64,000 nucleotides of DNA from Leptospira tipperaryensis. GTDB taxonomy: Bacteria; Spirochaetota; Leptospiria; Leptospirales; Leptospiraceae. Below are positions 49,916-60,880 of the stretch, one piece after another. The stretch spans positions 2,532,001 through 2,596,000 of the forward strand of contig NZ_CP015217.1 in assembly GCF_001729245.1 (NCBI RefSeq), read 5' to 3'. The notes under the pieces are model-generated. The model did no database searches. It was given only the letters and a program-made list of their open reading frames with translations, and was not told where the DNA came from. Numbering within the stretch: the first letter of the stretch is position 1; each line of letters starts with the position of its first letter. A program made the translations under genes and the position numbers.

Positions 49916-51334
49916 ATGCCAGAATCCTACGATCTTACCGTCATCGGAGCGGGGCCGGGCGGTTACGTCGCCGCCATCCGAGGCGCTCAATTGGGAATGA
50001 ATGTTTGTATCATCGAAAAGGAAAGACCGGGAGGAATCTGCCTCAACTGGGGTTGTATTCCCACGAAGGCTCTTTTGGAATCGGCTCATCTTTTGGAAAA
50101 AATGCATTCGGCGAAAGAATTCGGGATCGATTCAAACGGAGCCAAACCCGATTTTCCAAAGATCGTACAACGTTCCCGGGACGTAGCCGACACAATGGCC
50201 TCGGGTGTGGAATTTCTTTTAAATAAAAATAAGATCACAAGAAAAAAGGGAACCGCCGTATTCAAAGATTCGAATACGATTTGGCTGCCCGATACTTCCA
50301 AAGAAGAAATCGTCTCCAAGTATTTTATCATCGCGACGGGTGCGAGAGCCCGCGAACTTCCGGGTCTTCCTTTCGACGGAAAGACGGTTTTATCTTCGAG
50401 AAGCGCGATGGTGTTGGAAAAAATTCCCGAATCCCTTTTGATCGTCGGAGCCGGTGCGATCGGGGTCGAGTTCGCCGACTTCTATTCCGCGATGGGAACC
50501 AAAATCACGTTAGTCGAAATGCTGGACCAGATTCTTCCCGTGGAAGATAAAGAGATTTCGACATTCTTAGAAAAGTCCTTTCTAAAAAGAGGCATCCGTG
50601 TTTTGACCGGAGTTGGAGTTTCCAGTCCGGAACTAAAGGACGGAAAAGTCAAAGTTCTTTTAAAGGGAAAAAATCTTCCGGAAGCAGGAGAAATCTTAGA
50701 GGCTGAAAAAATTCTCGTTTCGATCGGTCTTATTCCTAACACCGATTCGATGAACTTAGAAGAAATCGGAGTTTTTTTACAAAAAGGTTTTGTAAAAACC
50801 GATACAAAATACAAAACTAGCGTCTCTCATATCTACGCGATCGGAGACTGCAACGGCCCCCCTCTTCTCGCACACGTCGCTTCCATGGAAGGAATCAAGG
50901 CCGCCGAAGCGATTTCGATCCACGCAGGAAATCCGCATAACCTCAGTTATACGCCCATCGATTACAATGCGATCCCCGGTTGTACGTATTGTCATCCCGA
51001 AGTCGCTTCCATAGGATTCACGGAAAAAAAAGCGATCGATCTCGGTTATACGATCAGCGTCGGTAAATTTCCGTTTATCGGAAACGGCCGCGCTCGAGCG
51101 ATGGGAGACGCCGGCGGTTTTACAAAAGTAATCGTGGATAAAAATTCCGGAGAAATCTTAGGCGCGCATCTCATCGGCCCCGGTGTGACGGAACTTCTTC
51201 CGGCGGTCGCTCTCGGAATCACTCAGGAATTGACGGCGAAGGAAATCGCTTCTACGATTTTTGCCCATCCCACACTTTCAGAAACCGTAATGGAATCCTT
51301 CGGAGTGGCGTTGGGAGAAGCGATCAATCTTTAG
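49916..51334 (+). CDS. lpdA: Dihydrolipoyl dehydrogenase (E3)
   Basis: 472 residues. FAD site GAGPGGYVAA (about 11-20), redox disulfide CLNWGC (Cys42 and Cys47), NAD site LIVGAGAIGVEFADFYSAMG, FAD-closing AIGDCNGPPLLAHVA, and the C-terminal HPTLSE with the catalytic His-Glu pair. It re-oxidises lipoamide in 2-oxo-acid dehydrogenase or glycine-cleavage complexes. GGGAGAA lies 6-8 nt before the ATG. No E1 or E2 gene is adjacent. Its 3' end overlaps the PerR-like gene by 11 nt. Confidence 0.95.
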   Translation: MPESYDLTVIGAGPGGYVAAIRGAQLGMNVCIIEKERPGGICLNWGCIPTKALLESAHLLEKMHSAKEFGIDSNGAKPDFPKIVQRSRDVADTMASGVEFLLNKNKITRKKGTAVFKDSNTIWLPDTSKEEIVSKYFIIATGARARELPGLPFDGKTVLSSRSAMVLEKIPESLLIVGAGAIGVEFADFYSAMGTKITLVEMLDQILPVEDKEISTFLEKSFLKRGIRVLTGVGVSSPELKDGKVKVLLKGKNLPEAGEILEAEKILVSIGLIPNTDSMNLEEIGVFLQKGFVKTDTKYKTSVSHIYAIGDCNGPPLLAHVASMEGIKAAEAISIHAGNPHNLSYTPIDYNAIPGCTYCHPEVASIGFTEKKAIDLGYTISVGKFPFIGNGRARAMGDAGGFTKVIVDKNSGEILGAHLIGPGVTELLPAVALGITQELTAKEIASTIFAHPTLSETVMESFGVALGEAINL

Positions 51335-51767
51335 GATTAGAATCCAGATTTCCGGTAAGCAAGATGTCGGTCTTGTTTACTTGAAACTGTGATGGAAGAT
51401 GAGAACTGAGAGAAAGAAGAGAAGGATCGATATCGTGAAACTTTCCGGAAGCCTCGTCAAAAAAATGATAGTGATCCACGATATTACTGTCGTAGACCGA
51501 CTTTCCAAGACAGGAGAATTTGAATTCTCTCAAAAGTCCCGCGCTCACAAGAATGTTTAACGTATTGTAGACGGTCGCAAGACTCATCTTAAAAGAACGG
51601 CTATCCACCCATTCTTTTACTTCTTCTGCCGTGGGGTGATCTGCTTCACAGAGAACATACTGACAGATCGAAATTCTCTGCATCGTCGGCTGGATGGAAA
51701 CAGACTTCAATCTCTGTTCGATCTCGGTCGGGGTCAGACAGGCTTTCTTTGTAAACAACGCTTCCAT
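51324..51767 (-). CDS. Fur-family peroxide-sensor-like regulator (PerR type)
   Basis: 147 residues. A winged-helix N-terminal domain (MQRISICQYVLCEADHPTAE) leads to the metal site VYDSNIVDHYHFFDEASGKF. The HxH regulatory metal ligands are kept, but the two CxxC structural-zinc motifs of typical Fur/PerR are absent (DEAS in place of CxxC). Leptospira PerR proteins are known to lack that zinc site; which of the two reported leptospiral PerRs this is cannot be decided here. It should repress oxidative-stress genes. Divergent from nhaD. Confidence 0.85.
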   Translation of the reverse strand: MEALFTKKACLTPTEIEQRLKSVSIQPTMQRISICQYVLCEADHPTAEEVKEWVDSRSFKMSLATVYNTLNILVSAGLLREFKFSCLGKSVYDSNIVDHYHFFDEASGKFHDIDPSLLSLSSHLPSQFQVNKTDILLTGNLDSNPKD

Positions 51768-51819
51768 TCTTTTTGTAATCCCTTCAAAGGGAGAACCTTC
51801 TATCCATCTGACATCCGCA

Positions 51820-51852
51820 AACTCCGTTTTTGCACAATTTATTTGCGGAGTT
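51820..51852. promoter_or_regulatory. Inverted repeat in the perR-like/nhaD divergent region
   Basis: AACTCCG and CGGAGTT, 19 bp apart, between the two divergent genes. Weak match to any known box; possible operator or hairpin. Confidence 0.3.
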
Positions 51853-52001
51853 GCTTAAGAAACCATTCTCTTTCTTGAAAAATTCTGCAATCCAAAAAAG
51901 TTCGCAAAATGGAATGCCACAAAACGGAAAAAAAAGACAAAGAGATTCTTTTTCCTTTTACTCTTGCTTCTGAATCCTGAAAATGTCTAAAAATTCTTCA
52001 G

Positions 52002-53486
<1,485 letters not shown>

Positions 53487-53503
53487 AAAGATTTTTCTTG
53501 ATT

Positions 53504-53529
53504 CCCCTCTCGTTTTTGAGAGGGGTTTT
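53504..53529 (+). terminator. Rho-independent terminator after nhaD
   Basis: CCCCTCTC-GTTTTT-GAGAGGGG followed by TTTT. Repeat copy E begins in its tail. Confidence 0.88.
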
Positions 53530-53677
53530 GTAGGAGTTCCTACGCGGGAATTTTTTCTTGCAAAATTAGAATTTTGTGATATAGAAAAGTTCGCCGATTT
53601 TTTCCCGCCACCGCTCCCCTCCACCCAAGTTCAGGGTGGGGCGCGCGTTTCACGGAAAGACTGTAGGAGTTCCCACA
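53528..53677 (-). repeat. Dispersed intergenic repeat, copy E
   Basis: Inverse orientation: core TTGTAGGAGTTCCTAC, TTTTTTCCCGCCACC, CCCCTCCACCC-loop-GGGTGGGG, TTTCACGGAAAG, ending at TGTAGGAGTTCCCACA (53662-53677), which is shared with copy F. Confidence 0.85.
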
Positions 53678-53822
53678 AAAAATCGAAGAGAGAATTCTAC
53701 TTGCGAAAAGTTTGATTTTCTGATAGAGAAAAGTCACCGCGAGGTTTTCCCGCCACCTCTCCCCTCCACCCAAAATTTGGGTGGGGCCGTCTTTCACGAC
53801 AAAGTCTGTAGGAGTTCCTACA
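53662..53822 (-). repeat. Dispersed intergenic repeat, copy F
   Basis: Head-to-tail with copy E, sharing the middle core. It keeps GAGGTTTTCCCGCCACC, CCCCTCCACCC-loop-GGGTGGGG and TTTCACGAC, and ends at TGTAGGAGTTCCTACA (53807-53822). The remainder of the gap to 53899 has no feature. Confidence 0.85.
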
Positions 53823-53899
53823 AAATAAATTTCCTCAAAAAAAGATTATTTTCGGGCTGAAAGTCCGCATCCGGTAGAATCACCGCAAAGTGTTTGCTT

Positions 53900-54553
53900 T
53901 CAAAAAGACAAAGACTCGATCCAGCGTTCCAACTCCAAGAACGAAGAAACAAATTCCAAATTTTCTTTTTGAAAGAGCTCCGCAGATGAATCTTCGTGAG
54001 CCATCCCTAAGAACTTCAAACCGGCGCCAATCGAAGCGGTAGCATCCCCGATCGTATCTCCGACATAGAGAATCTCAGACGAATCGAGCTTTCTCTTCTG
54101 CGCTTCTTCCAAGATGGGAAGAAATACTTTTGGATTTGGTTTGTGGACGTTTGTGTCTTCGGCGGTTTGAATCGCAAAGAAAGAATCTTTGGGAAAAGAA
54201 AAGCCTTCGATCTCTTTTAAAACCCTTCTTCCGCTGGAAGAGGAAAGAATTCCAAAATGAAAATGTGAGTTGTATTTTTGTAGGAAGTCCTCAACGCCCG
54301 GAAACGTAAGATTCGGATCTCTTTCGCAAAATGAATTGTAAACTTCCCAGAGACTCTCCAAATCTTCGGAATATTTTCCATAGACCCTTCTTAAAAAATC
54401 GTCTCCGGGTAAACCCCAAGCCTCGTCGATATGAGAATCCTTCAATTCAAACTGAAACTTTTCTTTGGCAAGATTCTTCAGAGTTCCGTAACGAACCTTT
54501 CTTGTCTGCACCAGGGTATCGTCGTAGTCAAAAAGAATGGCTTTGATTTTCAT
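53900..54553 (-). CDS. HAD-superfamily hydrolase (IA type)
   Basis: 217 residues. Motif I FDYDDTLVQT (about 8-17), helical cap, motif II GILSSSSGRR (about 96-105), and motif IV YVGDTIGDATAS (about 168-179). Similar to phosphoglycolate phosphatase-type enzymes, with an extra Asp after the nucleophile (DYDDT). Small phosphoester substrate unknown. Confidence 0.87.
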   Translation of the reverse strand: MKIKAILFDYDDTLVQTRKVRYGTLKNLAKEKFQFELKDSHIDEAWGLPGDDFLRRVYGKYSEDLESLWEVYNSFCERDPNLTFPGVEDFLQKYNSHFHFGILSSSSGRRVLKEIEGFSFPKDSFFAIQTAEDTNVHKPNPKVFLPILEEAQKRKLDSSEILYVGDTIGDATASIGAGLKFLGMAHEDSSAELFQKENLEFVSSFLELERWIESLSF

Positions 54554-54627
54554 TCTTCGAATTTATTTTTCACTCATTCTTTGCACATTCGAAAAGGATA
54601 ATTCTATATTAAAATAATATCGCTCTC

Positions 54628-55626
54628 TTATTTTTTCACTTCGTCCGGCGGAAGAAAGATCACAGAATCGATCTTCTTTCCTTTTTCCGAATCGATATAA
54701 TTGATCTCGATCTTTCTCTCCGAAGCGGGTTTATACATGATCAAAGCAGAAATCATATCGTAGACAGTGAGAGAATAATCGATCGCAGTTACTACCGCTT
54801 GAAAGACAAGAAACCTCGACTTCGTCACCGGTTTGACTTCTCTCTCCTTTCCGGCCGCCATCCATTTGTAGATTCGAGTGGAACGATTTACATTCTTCAT
54901 ATGATCAATATCTAATTTGACTTCGGGAAGAATCGCCTCCGTCTGACGAAAGGAAACCTTAACGGGAACTTTCTTCTCCCTAGATTCTTTCAGCGCCTGG
55001 GAAAGTTGTAAGTCGAATGTATCGTCGTCCAGATATTCGATCTCATTGCAATTTGCAAAAACGGTATCGCAGATATCGCCGTATTTACGATGAACAAAAT
55101 AAACGAGAAAGATGTTAAGAGTTTCGGGATGATACAAAACCTTCGCGTGATAATCGGAAGTTCTTCTATAATAGACCTTTTTATAGATTCTCTTGAAAAC
55201 GTCCCAGCCGACAAGACCGACGTCTTTTAGAAAAGGAGGTTCCGGAATTTGAAAAGAACGAATCGCGATATGCAACCTTTCGATCGCAACCTTACCGTCT
55301 CTCTTGGAAATTTCTTCCAGAACGGTTCTGATATCGTCCAAATCTTCCGAATCGATTTTGCGCGCGGCCCCGGAAGTATCGATCAGAATCTTTCCGGCGT
55401 TCTCGGACATCAACTGAGAGATCTTCGACTTCACGCCTTCTGTGAGAATGTCTTCGAGTTTTAAGGAAATACAATCGTTAGGATGACAAGAGATTTGTTC
55501 TTCATAGACCGCATCCGGATCGGGCGCCGAGACGGGTAAGCTCTCGGCTTCTAAAAAAGAATCAAGTGAAAGAGAAACGATGATCGCGGAAAGAAAAACG
55601 GTCCGAGCGGAAAATTGGTAACGCAT
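54628..55626 (-). CDS. Exported protein of unknown function
   Basis: 332 residues. A signal peptide (about 7-27) ends near EAESLP; the mature part has four Cys in two pairs (SCHPNDC and DICDTVFANC), suggesting disulfides in the periplasm, and mixed alpha/beta content. A weakly hydrophobic helix occurs near residues 270-290 (FLVFQAVVTAIDYSLTVYDM). No family recognised. Neighbours give no functional hint. Confidence 0.68.
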   Translation of the reverse strand: MRYQFSARTVFLSAIIVSLSLDSFLEAESLPVSAPDPDAVYEEQISCHPNDCISLKLEDILTEGVKSKISQLMSENAGKILIDTSGAARKIDSEDLDDIRTVLEEISKRDGKVAIERLHIAIRSFQIPEPPFLKDVGLVGWDVFKRIYKKVYYRRTSDYHAKVLYHPETLNIFLVYFVHRKYGDICDTVFANCNEIEYLDDDTFDLQLSQALKESREKKVPVKVSFRQTEAILPEVKLDIDHMKNVNRSTRIYKWMAAGKEREVKPVTKSRFLVFQAVVTAIDYSLTVYDMISALIMYKPASERKIEINYIDSEKGKKIDSVIFLPPDEVKK

Positions 55627-55704
55627 TCTTTTGTTTGTCCTAAAAGGATTATCCGGAGGATTCTCCTTTTCAGACAGAGAATGGAAAGATCTTTTTTTAA
55701 GAAA

Positions 55705-56319
<615 letters not shown>

Positions 56320-56391
56320 TTCTCTTTTTTTGTCTAATATAGCAGAATTCTGTCAATCCAAAACTCCCTTCAGGAAAAAAATAGACTTGAA

Positions 56392-56411
56392 ATTATAATC
56401 ACGATTATAAT
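56392..56411. promoter_or_regulatory. Palindromic operator candidate between XRE-cupin and SRPBCC genes
   Basis: ATTATAATC-AC-GATTATAAT: perfect 9-bp arms around 2 bp, 33 bp before the SRPBCC ATG and about 73 bp from the regulator start. It overlaps a possible promoter (TTGAAA at 56387). It resembles a PerR box only in the half-sites; the spacing differs. Confidence 0.6.
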
Positions 56412-56443
56412 AATTAAATTTATAATTAAGAATGAGGAACAAA

Positions 56444-56860
56444 ATGAAACGTATCCAACACGAAGAAATCACAAAGGCCAGTCCGACCCAACTCTGGAAA
56501 GTCTATCAAGACGTTTCCAATTGGAAAACCTGGGATCACGAAATTGAAGAATCTTTTTTGAAAGGAGAATTCAAAGTCGGAAGTAAGGGAATGCTCAAGC
56601 CAAAGGGCGGACCAAAAACTTGGTTTCGATTGATGGAAGTAAAAGACAAAGAATTATTTTCCGATCTTACAAACCTTCCCCTCTGCAAATTAGAATTCAG
56701 ACACGAACTGATTCCTACAAATTCCGGAACTAAGTTTGTCCACACGGTAACGTTCTCTGGACCGCTTTCCTTTTTATTTTCCAGAGTGATCGGAAATAAA
56801 ATTCGGGAAGAATTGCCTGGCGCAATGAAGAATCTCGCAAAACTCGCAGAAGCAGCTTGA
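56444..56860 (+). CDS. SRPBCC/START-fold (polyketide cyclase-like) protein
   Basis: 138 residues. Typical SRPBCC beginning: ITKASPTQLWKVYQDVSNWK TWD, then GSKGMLKPKGG, a central beta sheet and a long C-terminal helix (LPGAMKNLAKLAEAA). These small proteins bind hydrophobic ligands; some act as cyclases, others as carriers or stress proteins. The ATG at 56444 has GAGGAA upstream (56433-56438); an ATG at 56432 is in frame but lacks an SD. Probably controlled by the divergent XRE-cupin protein. Confidence 0.82.
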   Translation: MKRIQHEEITKASPTQLWKVYQDVSNWKTWDHEIEESFLKGEFKVGSKGMLKPKGGPKTWFRLMEVKDKELFSDLTNLPLCKLEFRHELIPTNSGTKFVHTVTFSGPLSFLFSRVIGNKIREELPGAMKNLAKLAEAA

Positions 56861-56897
56861 ACAAAGCTTGGAAATGGATTTCAGAGAAAAAAATTCT

Positions 56898-58082
56898 TCA
56901 ATTTGTTTTGGCTGCGATCGACAGAACCGCCGGACCGGGAATTCCACTTTGAGTGATTGGAATTAATTTCCAATCGCCCGGAAGCCCGGTGGAAGAAACC
57001 GCAAACGTGGAAGGATTGCTTCCACCGGTCCCCGTGGAACCCAAGGCGAACAATTTGAGTTTTGCGTTGTAAGTCGCGGCGCTCCAGTGTAAACCCGAAC
57101 AACCTCCGACAATGATCGGAGTTCCTGAAAATCCAATCCATCCTGCAAGACCGGTAAGATCGGAAGTGTAATCCAAGGTGCAGGCGTTTCCAAATGCAAA
57201 GATCCGATCACTTCCTTCGGCCATCACGTTGATTTTGGAAGAAGTTGTTGTGGCAGTCTGCCCGCCCCAAATCGTTCCGTTAAACACACTGAGCGCTCCG
57301 CCGCCGTTTGCATCGTCTCCGTAAGAAACTACGTTTCCAGAATTCAGAGCAAAGACGTTCTTCTTGCTGCTTGCGAGGTTCGGAAGAATATCTCCGTCTC
57401 CGTTTTGAGACCAAGAGCTCGTCCCAACCCGAAACTTGGAAATGTTTCCGGTGACCGAATTCGTAAAACCGAAATAAGCGATCGAATTTACGGAATCAAA
57501 GGAAGTAGTACTTGCAAAATCTGGAATATTGTTAGCACCTCCCGTATCGATCGGAAAGTATTGCCAAGAAATTCCATCCGTAGATTTCAATCCGTAAAAG
57601 GAAACGGTGGTCCCCGCCCCTTCTTTGTCTCCGCCCACCCAGAAGGTTCCGTTTCCATAAGCCACAGAGTAGAGTTGAAAATTAGAATTCCCGCCCCCAT
57701 TGTTTGCACAATTGGAACGAGTCCAGGTTTCTCCGTCCTTACTCGACCAAAGCCCGCAACCGGCGCCGGAAGTTAAAGTTCCTACGGCAACCCAGGTTCC
57801 ATTTCCGTAAGCAACGGAATTGATGTCCCCTGCGTTGCAGGAAGGAAAACGAGTGGAGCTGTAAGACCAATCGTTTCCGTCGACCGAATACCAAGATGCG
57901 CAAGAGGCTCCGACTGCGACGAAAGGATATTTCAGATTGTTTGCGGCCGCGAGACTCCAACCAATCTCTCCTAAAATCGCAAGAGGATTGGAAGAATCAA
58001 AACTGTATTTATGCGCTTCGGCGCAGGAAACCAAAGAAAGAAGAATCGAAATCAGAATTGAAACATATTTTTTATAGGTCAT
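56898..58082 (-). CDS. Lipoprotein with beta-propeller-like repeats (paralogue 1)
   Basis: 394 residues. Signal sequence with lipobox-like SLVSC (Cys20). The mature part repeats a blade-like unit, SVAYGNGTWVAVGTLTSGAG and LYSVAYGNGTFWVGG, each with Gly/Trp/Ser-rich turns and scattered Cys; such repeats are common in surface sensor or adhesin-like lipoproteins. It shares its whole layout with the next gene (58148-59344), a tandem duplication. The start at 58082 gives a normal signal peptide; the frame is open 12 codons further. Confidence 0.78.
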   Translation of the reverse strand: MTYKKYVSILISILLSLVSCAEAHKYSFDSSNPLAILGEIGWSLAAANNLKYPFVAVGASCASWYSVDGNDWSYSSTRFPSCNAGDINSVAYGNGTWVAVGTLTSGAGCGLWSSKDGETWTRSNCANNGGGNSNFQLYSVAYGNGTFWVGGDKEGAGTTVSFYGLKSTDGISWQYFPIDTGGANNIPDFASTTSFDSVNSIAYFGFTNSVTGNISKFRVGTSSWSQNGDGDILPNLASSKKNVFALNSGNVVSYGDDANGGGALSVFNGTIWGGQTATTTSSKINVMAEGSDRIFAFGNACTLDYTSDLTGLAGWIGFSGTPIIVGGCSGLHWSAATYNAKLKLFALGSTGTGGSNPSTFAVSSTGLPGDWKLIPITQSGIPGPAVLSIAAKTN

Positions 58083-58147
58083 CGTAAAATCAAAACCGCA
58101 ACATCCCAAAATAAACAAAATAAAGAACTAAGAATCAATTTCAAAAT

Positions 58148-59344
58148 CTATTTAGTAGCAATTCCTAATATACTCGGGCCGGGGGAACCAGCGTCCGCCT
58201 GAGCGACCACGGTCCAATCCGCGGGAAGACCGGTTTTGGAATAACTAAACGCAGTGGGAACACTTCCGGTAACTCTGGCCCCCGATACAAACAAATCCAA
58301 AGTCGAATTGTATGCGGAAGACATCCAGTCCAGACGAGAACAATTGGACATTTCAGGAGCCGGAGAACTTATCGGAGGATGCCAAACCTGAAGACTGAGG
58401 CTGTAAAAATCCAATGTACATTGATTTCCAAAGACTACGATCTTATCTTTCCCTTCGACCGCGGTATTGATAAAACCGGGAACCCCCGTATTCAAAATCG
58501 AACTGGCACCGATCCCCGGAGCCGTAGTTGCCATTTTTGTAATACTCGCAGTCGGATTTGTATCGTCGTCTCCGCCGAAAACTAAAATTTTTCCGGACTT
58601 GAGCGCGAGAATCCCCGTTTTAAAAGTAGAAGCCGTCGAAATGGAAATCGAAGAACTCGCGGTCGAAGGAACCGACATCTGAACGATTTCCGGATTCACA
58701 TTGTGAAAACCGCTAAAATAAACTTCCGAATGTACGGAACTGTAAGAACTGGAAAAATAATAATCCGATCCGATATAGGTCGATCCATCCGGGATCGAAA
58801 GAAATTGCCAAGCGCTTCCGTCACTCGAGATCTGTCCGTAAAATCCGACGCCGGTCTGAGAGGCGATATGTTCCCCGGCGGCAAAAAAGAAACCTCCGCC
58901 GAAAGTGACTGTGTAAAGATTCTTAACGACTGAGGTTGGGGTTCCACTGATCGAAACCAAGCCGGCCGCACAGTTGGACCTTGCCCAGGTTTCTCCGTCC
59001 TTACTCGACCAGATCCCGCAACCACCGTTTGCGGTAAGAGTTCCCACAGCGACCCAGGTTCCATTTCCAAAGGCAACGCTGGAAACGGCTCCGTCAACAC
59101 ACCCGGAAAAACGGGCATTACTATATTTCCAGCTGATCCCATCGGAACTGGTCCAGGAAGAACAATTGCTTCCCACAGCCACAAATTGAAGACCGGTTCC
59201 TGTGTTCGCAGGAATGGATCCCAAGGTCCATCCAATCTGACCCAGAAGCGCCAGGGGATTGGAAGAATCCATACTAAACTTATCCGCTTGGGCGCAGGAA
59301 GAAAGTAGCAGAATCAAAAATATAGTCGGTATCTCTTTTCTCAT
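58148..59344 (-). CDS. Lipoprotein with beta-propeller-like repeats (paralogue 2)
   Basis: 398 residues. A short signal peptide ends LLLSSC (Cys17) and is followed by the same unit order as its neighbour: DSSNPLALLGQIGWTLG, SVAFGNGTWVAVGTLTANGG, CGIWSSKDGETWARSNC. The two proteins align end to end with many substitutions, so the duplication is not recent. A 65-bp gap separates them; they are probably cotranscribed from upstream of 59344. Likely outer-membrane or periplasmic exposure; ligand unknown. Confidence 0.78.
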   Translation of the reverse strand: MRKEIPTIFLILLLSSCAQADKFSMDSSNPLALLGQIGWTLGSIPANTGTGLQFVAVGSNCSSWTSSDGISWKYSNARFSGCVDGAVSSVAFGNGTWVAVGTLTANGGCGIWSSKDGETWARSNCAAGLVSISGTPTSVVKNLYTVTFGGGFFFAAGEHIASQTGVGFYGQISSDGSAWQFLSIPDGSTYIGSDYYFSSSYSSVHSEVYFSGFHNVNPEIVQMSVPSTASSSISISTASTFKTGILALKSGKILVFGGDDDTNPTASITKMATTAPGIGASSILNTGVPGFINTAVEGKDKIVVFGNQCTLDFYSLSLQVWHPPISSPAPEMSNCSRLDWMSSAYNSTLDLFVSGARVTGSVPTAFSYSKTGLPADWTVVAQADAGSPGPSILGIATK

Positions 59345-59479
59345 ATCCGCCTCTTATAAGATAACAACACTCCGATTCCTTTTCTCAGGGAAATTTATAA
59401 AGTAACAAGCGCAGATCAGACCTTTTTGACCTATTCCAAATAAATAGAATTCTATGGCAAGAATTCAAATCCGAAAAGC

Positions 59480-59644
59480 ATGAAACACAAAAAATCAGGA
59501 CCGAAAGAAAAAAAGGATTCGAAAAACCTCTGGAAGACGTTTCGATTTCCGATCCTTGGTCCAAGAATTCTTACTTTTTACTTCCGGAGAATTCGTTCGA
59601 AAAAGACATACAATCCCACTTTACAACCCGAGTTCAAAAATTAG
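59480..59644 (+). CDS. Possible small basic ORF in the gap before marR
   Basis: 54 codons, Lys/Arg/Phe-rich, no SD, no recognised motif. The 59345-59668 gap holds no other feature; this may be noise. Confidence 0.15.
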   Translation: MKHKKSGPKEKKDSKNLWKTFRFPILGPRILTFYFRRIRSKKTYNPTLQPEFKN

Positions 59645-59668
59645 AATGAAACTGGTAAAAAGAAGATT

Positions 59669-60121
59669 ATGAAATCCAAATCCATATTCAAAGAAGAACG
59701 GGCGGAAGAAAGTACTGGCTTTCTATTTTGGCAGATCACAAATCTCTGGCAGAAAAAAATCCGGGAAGATCTTCTCACCCTGGACCTAACGCACGTTCAA
59801 TTTGTGCTCCTCGCGAGTTTGGCTTGGTTTGAAGAAGCAGGCCAGAAAGCCACGCAGGTAAGACTCGCCGAACACGCAAAAACGGACGTGATGATGACTT
59901 CCAAAGTTCTTAGGAGTCTGGAATCAAAAAAACTACTAACGCGAAAACCGGATCCGGAAGACTCCCGAGCCAATTGCCTTTTTCTTACGGGAGAAGGAAA
60001 AGAACTCGTAGCAAAGGCGGTTCATATCGTGGAAACCACCGATCGAACTTTTTTTTCCATTCTCAAAGACGAAAAGAATTTCAGAAGTTCTCTCTTGGAT
60101 CTAAGACAAAAGAATGCCTGA
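59669..60121 (+). CDS. MarR-family transcriptional regulator
   Basis: 150 residues. Winged helix with RLAEHAKTDVMMTSKVLRSL and the wing KPDPEDSRANCLFLTGEGKE, typical of MarR. Forms dimers that respond to phenolic or redox signals. Overlaps the downstream pseudouridine synthase gene by 8 nt. Confidence 0.9.
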   Translation: MKSKSIFKEERAEESTGFLFWQITNLWQKKIREDLLTLDLTHVQFVLLASLAWFEEAGQKATQVRLAEHAKTDVMMTSKVLRSLESKKLLTRKPDPEDSRANCLFLTGEGKELVAKAVHIVETTDRTFFSILKDEKNFRSSLLDLRQKNA

Positions 60122-60830
60122 AAAACATTCCAATTTTAGAATATTCTACAAATCGGATTCTTTTCTTTTTGCCGAAAAACCCGCCGGGATTCCGGTCCAC
60201 GCAACCAAAGATTCCAAAAGAGAAAACTTCTCCGATCTTCTTCAAAATCAACTCGCTCTTCCTTTTTTAAGAACCGTAAATCGTTTGGATTTGGATACGA
60301 GCGGCCTCGTATTCTTTTGCACCGACCCGGAAAAAAACAAAGAAGCGGATCAGATTTTAAAAACGTCCACAAAGATCTATCTCTGCATCGCGGTGGGAAT
60401 TGTTTCCGAGGATCGTTTTACGGAAAACTGCTATCTCAAAGACGGAAATAAAAGAGTAAAAAAAGTATTCTCCGGAGGTGACAAAGCGGTTACCGAGTTT
60501 ATAACTTTAAAACGAAATCCAAAAGAAAACTATTCCGTGCTTCTGGCAAAACTTCATACGGGAAGAAGGCATCAGATCCGATTTCATCTGAGTGAAAAGG
60601 GTTATCCGATCGTAGGCGATCCAGTTTATGGAATGTCCGATAAACTATCGTTAGGCGGTAAAAAAATTCCACAATCAAAACGCTCGCTTTTGCACGCACT
60701 CGGAGTTTCCTTTCAAGAAAAAGAAGGAGAAGAAGAACAAATTCTTTGTCCTCCTCCGGCCGATTTCAAAAAATTCTTGGACGAAGTTTGGATCGACCCT
60801 TCTATTTTTTCTAAATTCTCCATAAAATAG
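60114..60830 (+). CDS. Pseudouridine synthase, RluA family
   Basis: 238 residues. Catalytic motif VNRLDLDTSG (about 61-70), where the usual HRLD has Asn for His but the catalytic Asp is kept; later KTSTKIYLCIA and LHTGRRHQIRFHLSEKG and PIVGDPVYG are conserved RluA-family elements. No S4 domain. It should modify uridines in rRNA or tRNA; the site is not known. Translationally coupled to marR. Confidence 0.9.
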   Translation: MPEKHSNFRIFYKSDSFLFAEKPAGIPVHATKDSKRENFSDLLQNQLALPFLRTVNRLDLDTSGLVFFCTDPEKNKEADQILKTSTKIYLCIAVGIVSEDRFTENCYLKDGNKRVKKVFSGGDKAVTEFITLKRNPKENYSVLLAKLHTGRRHQIRFHLSEKGYPIVGDPVYGMSDKLSLGGKKIPQSKRSLLHALGVSFQEKEGEEEQILCPPPADFKKFLDEVWIDPSIFSKFSIK

Positions 60831-60880
60831 AAAGACAAAGAACACTTCTTGAGGACTATCTCCTGCGAACGGAGATTTTC

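Noticed and set aside
56392..56411. PerR box
   Set aside because: Half-sites match but spacing (4 bp between TTATAAT and ATTATAA) differs from the one-base spacer.
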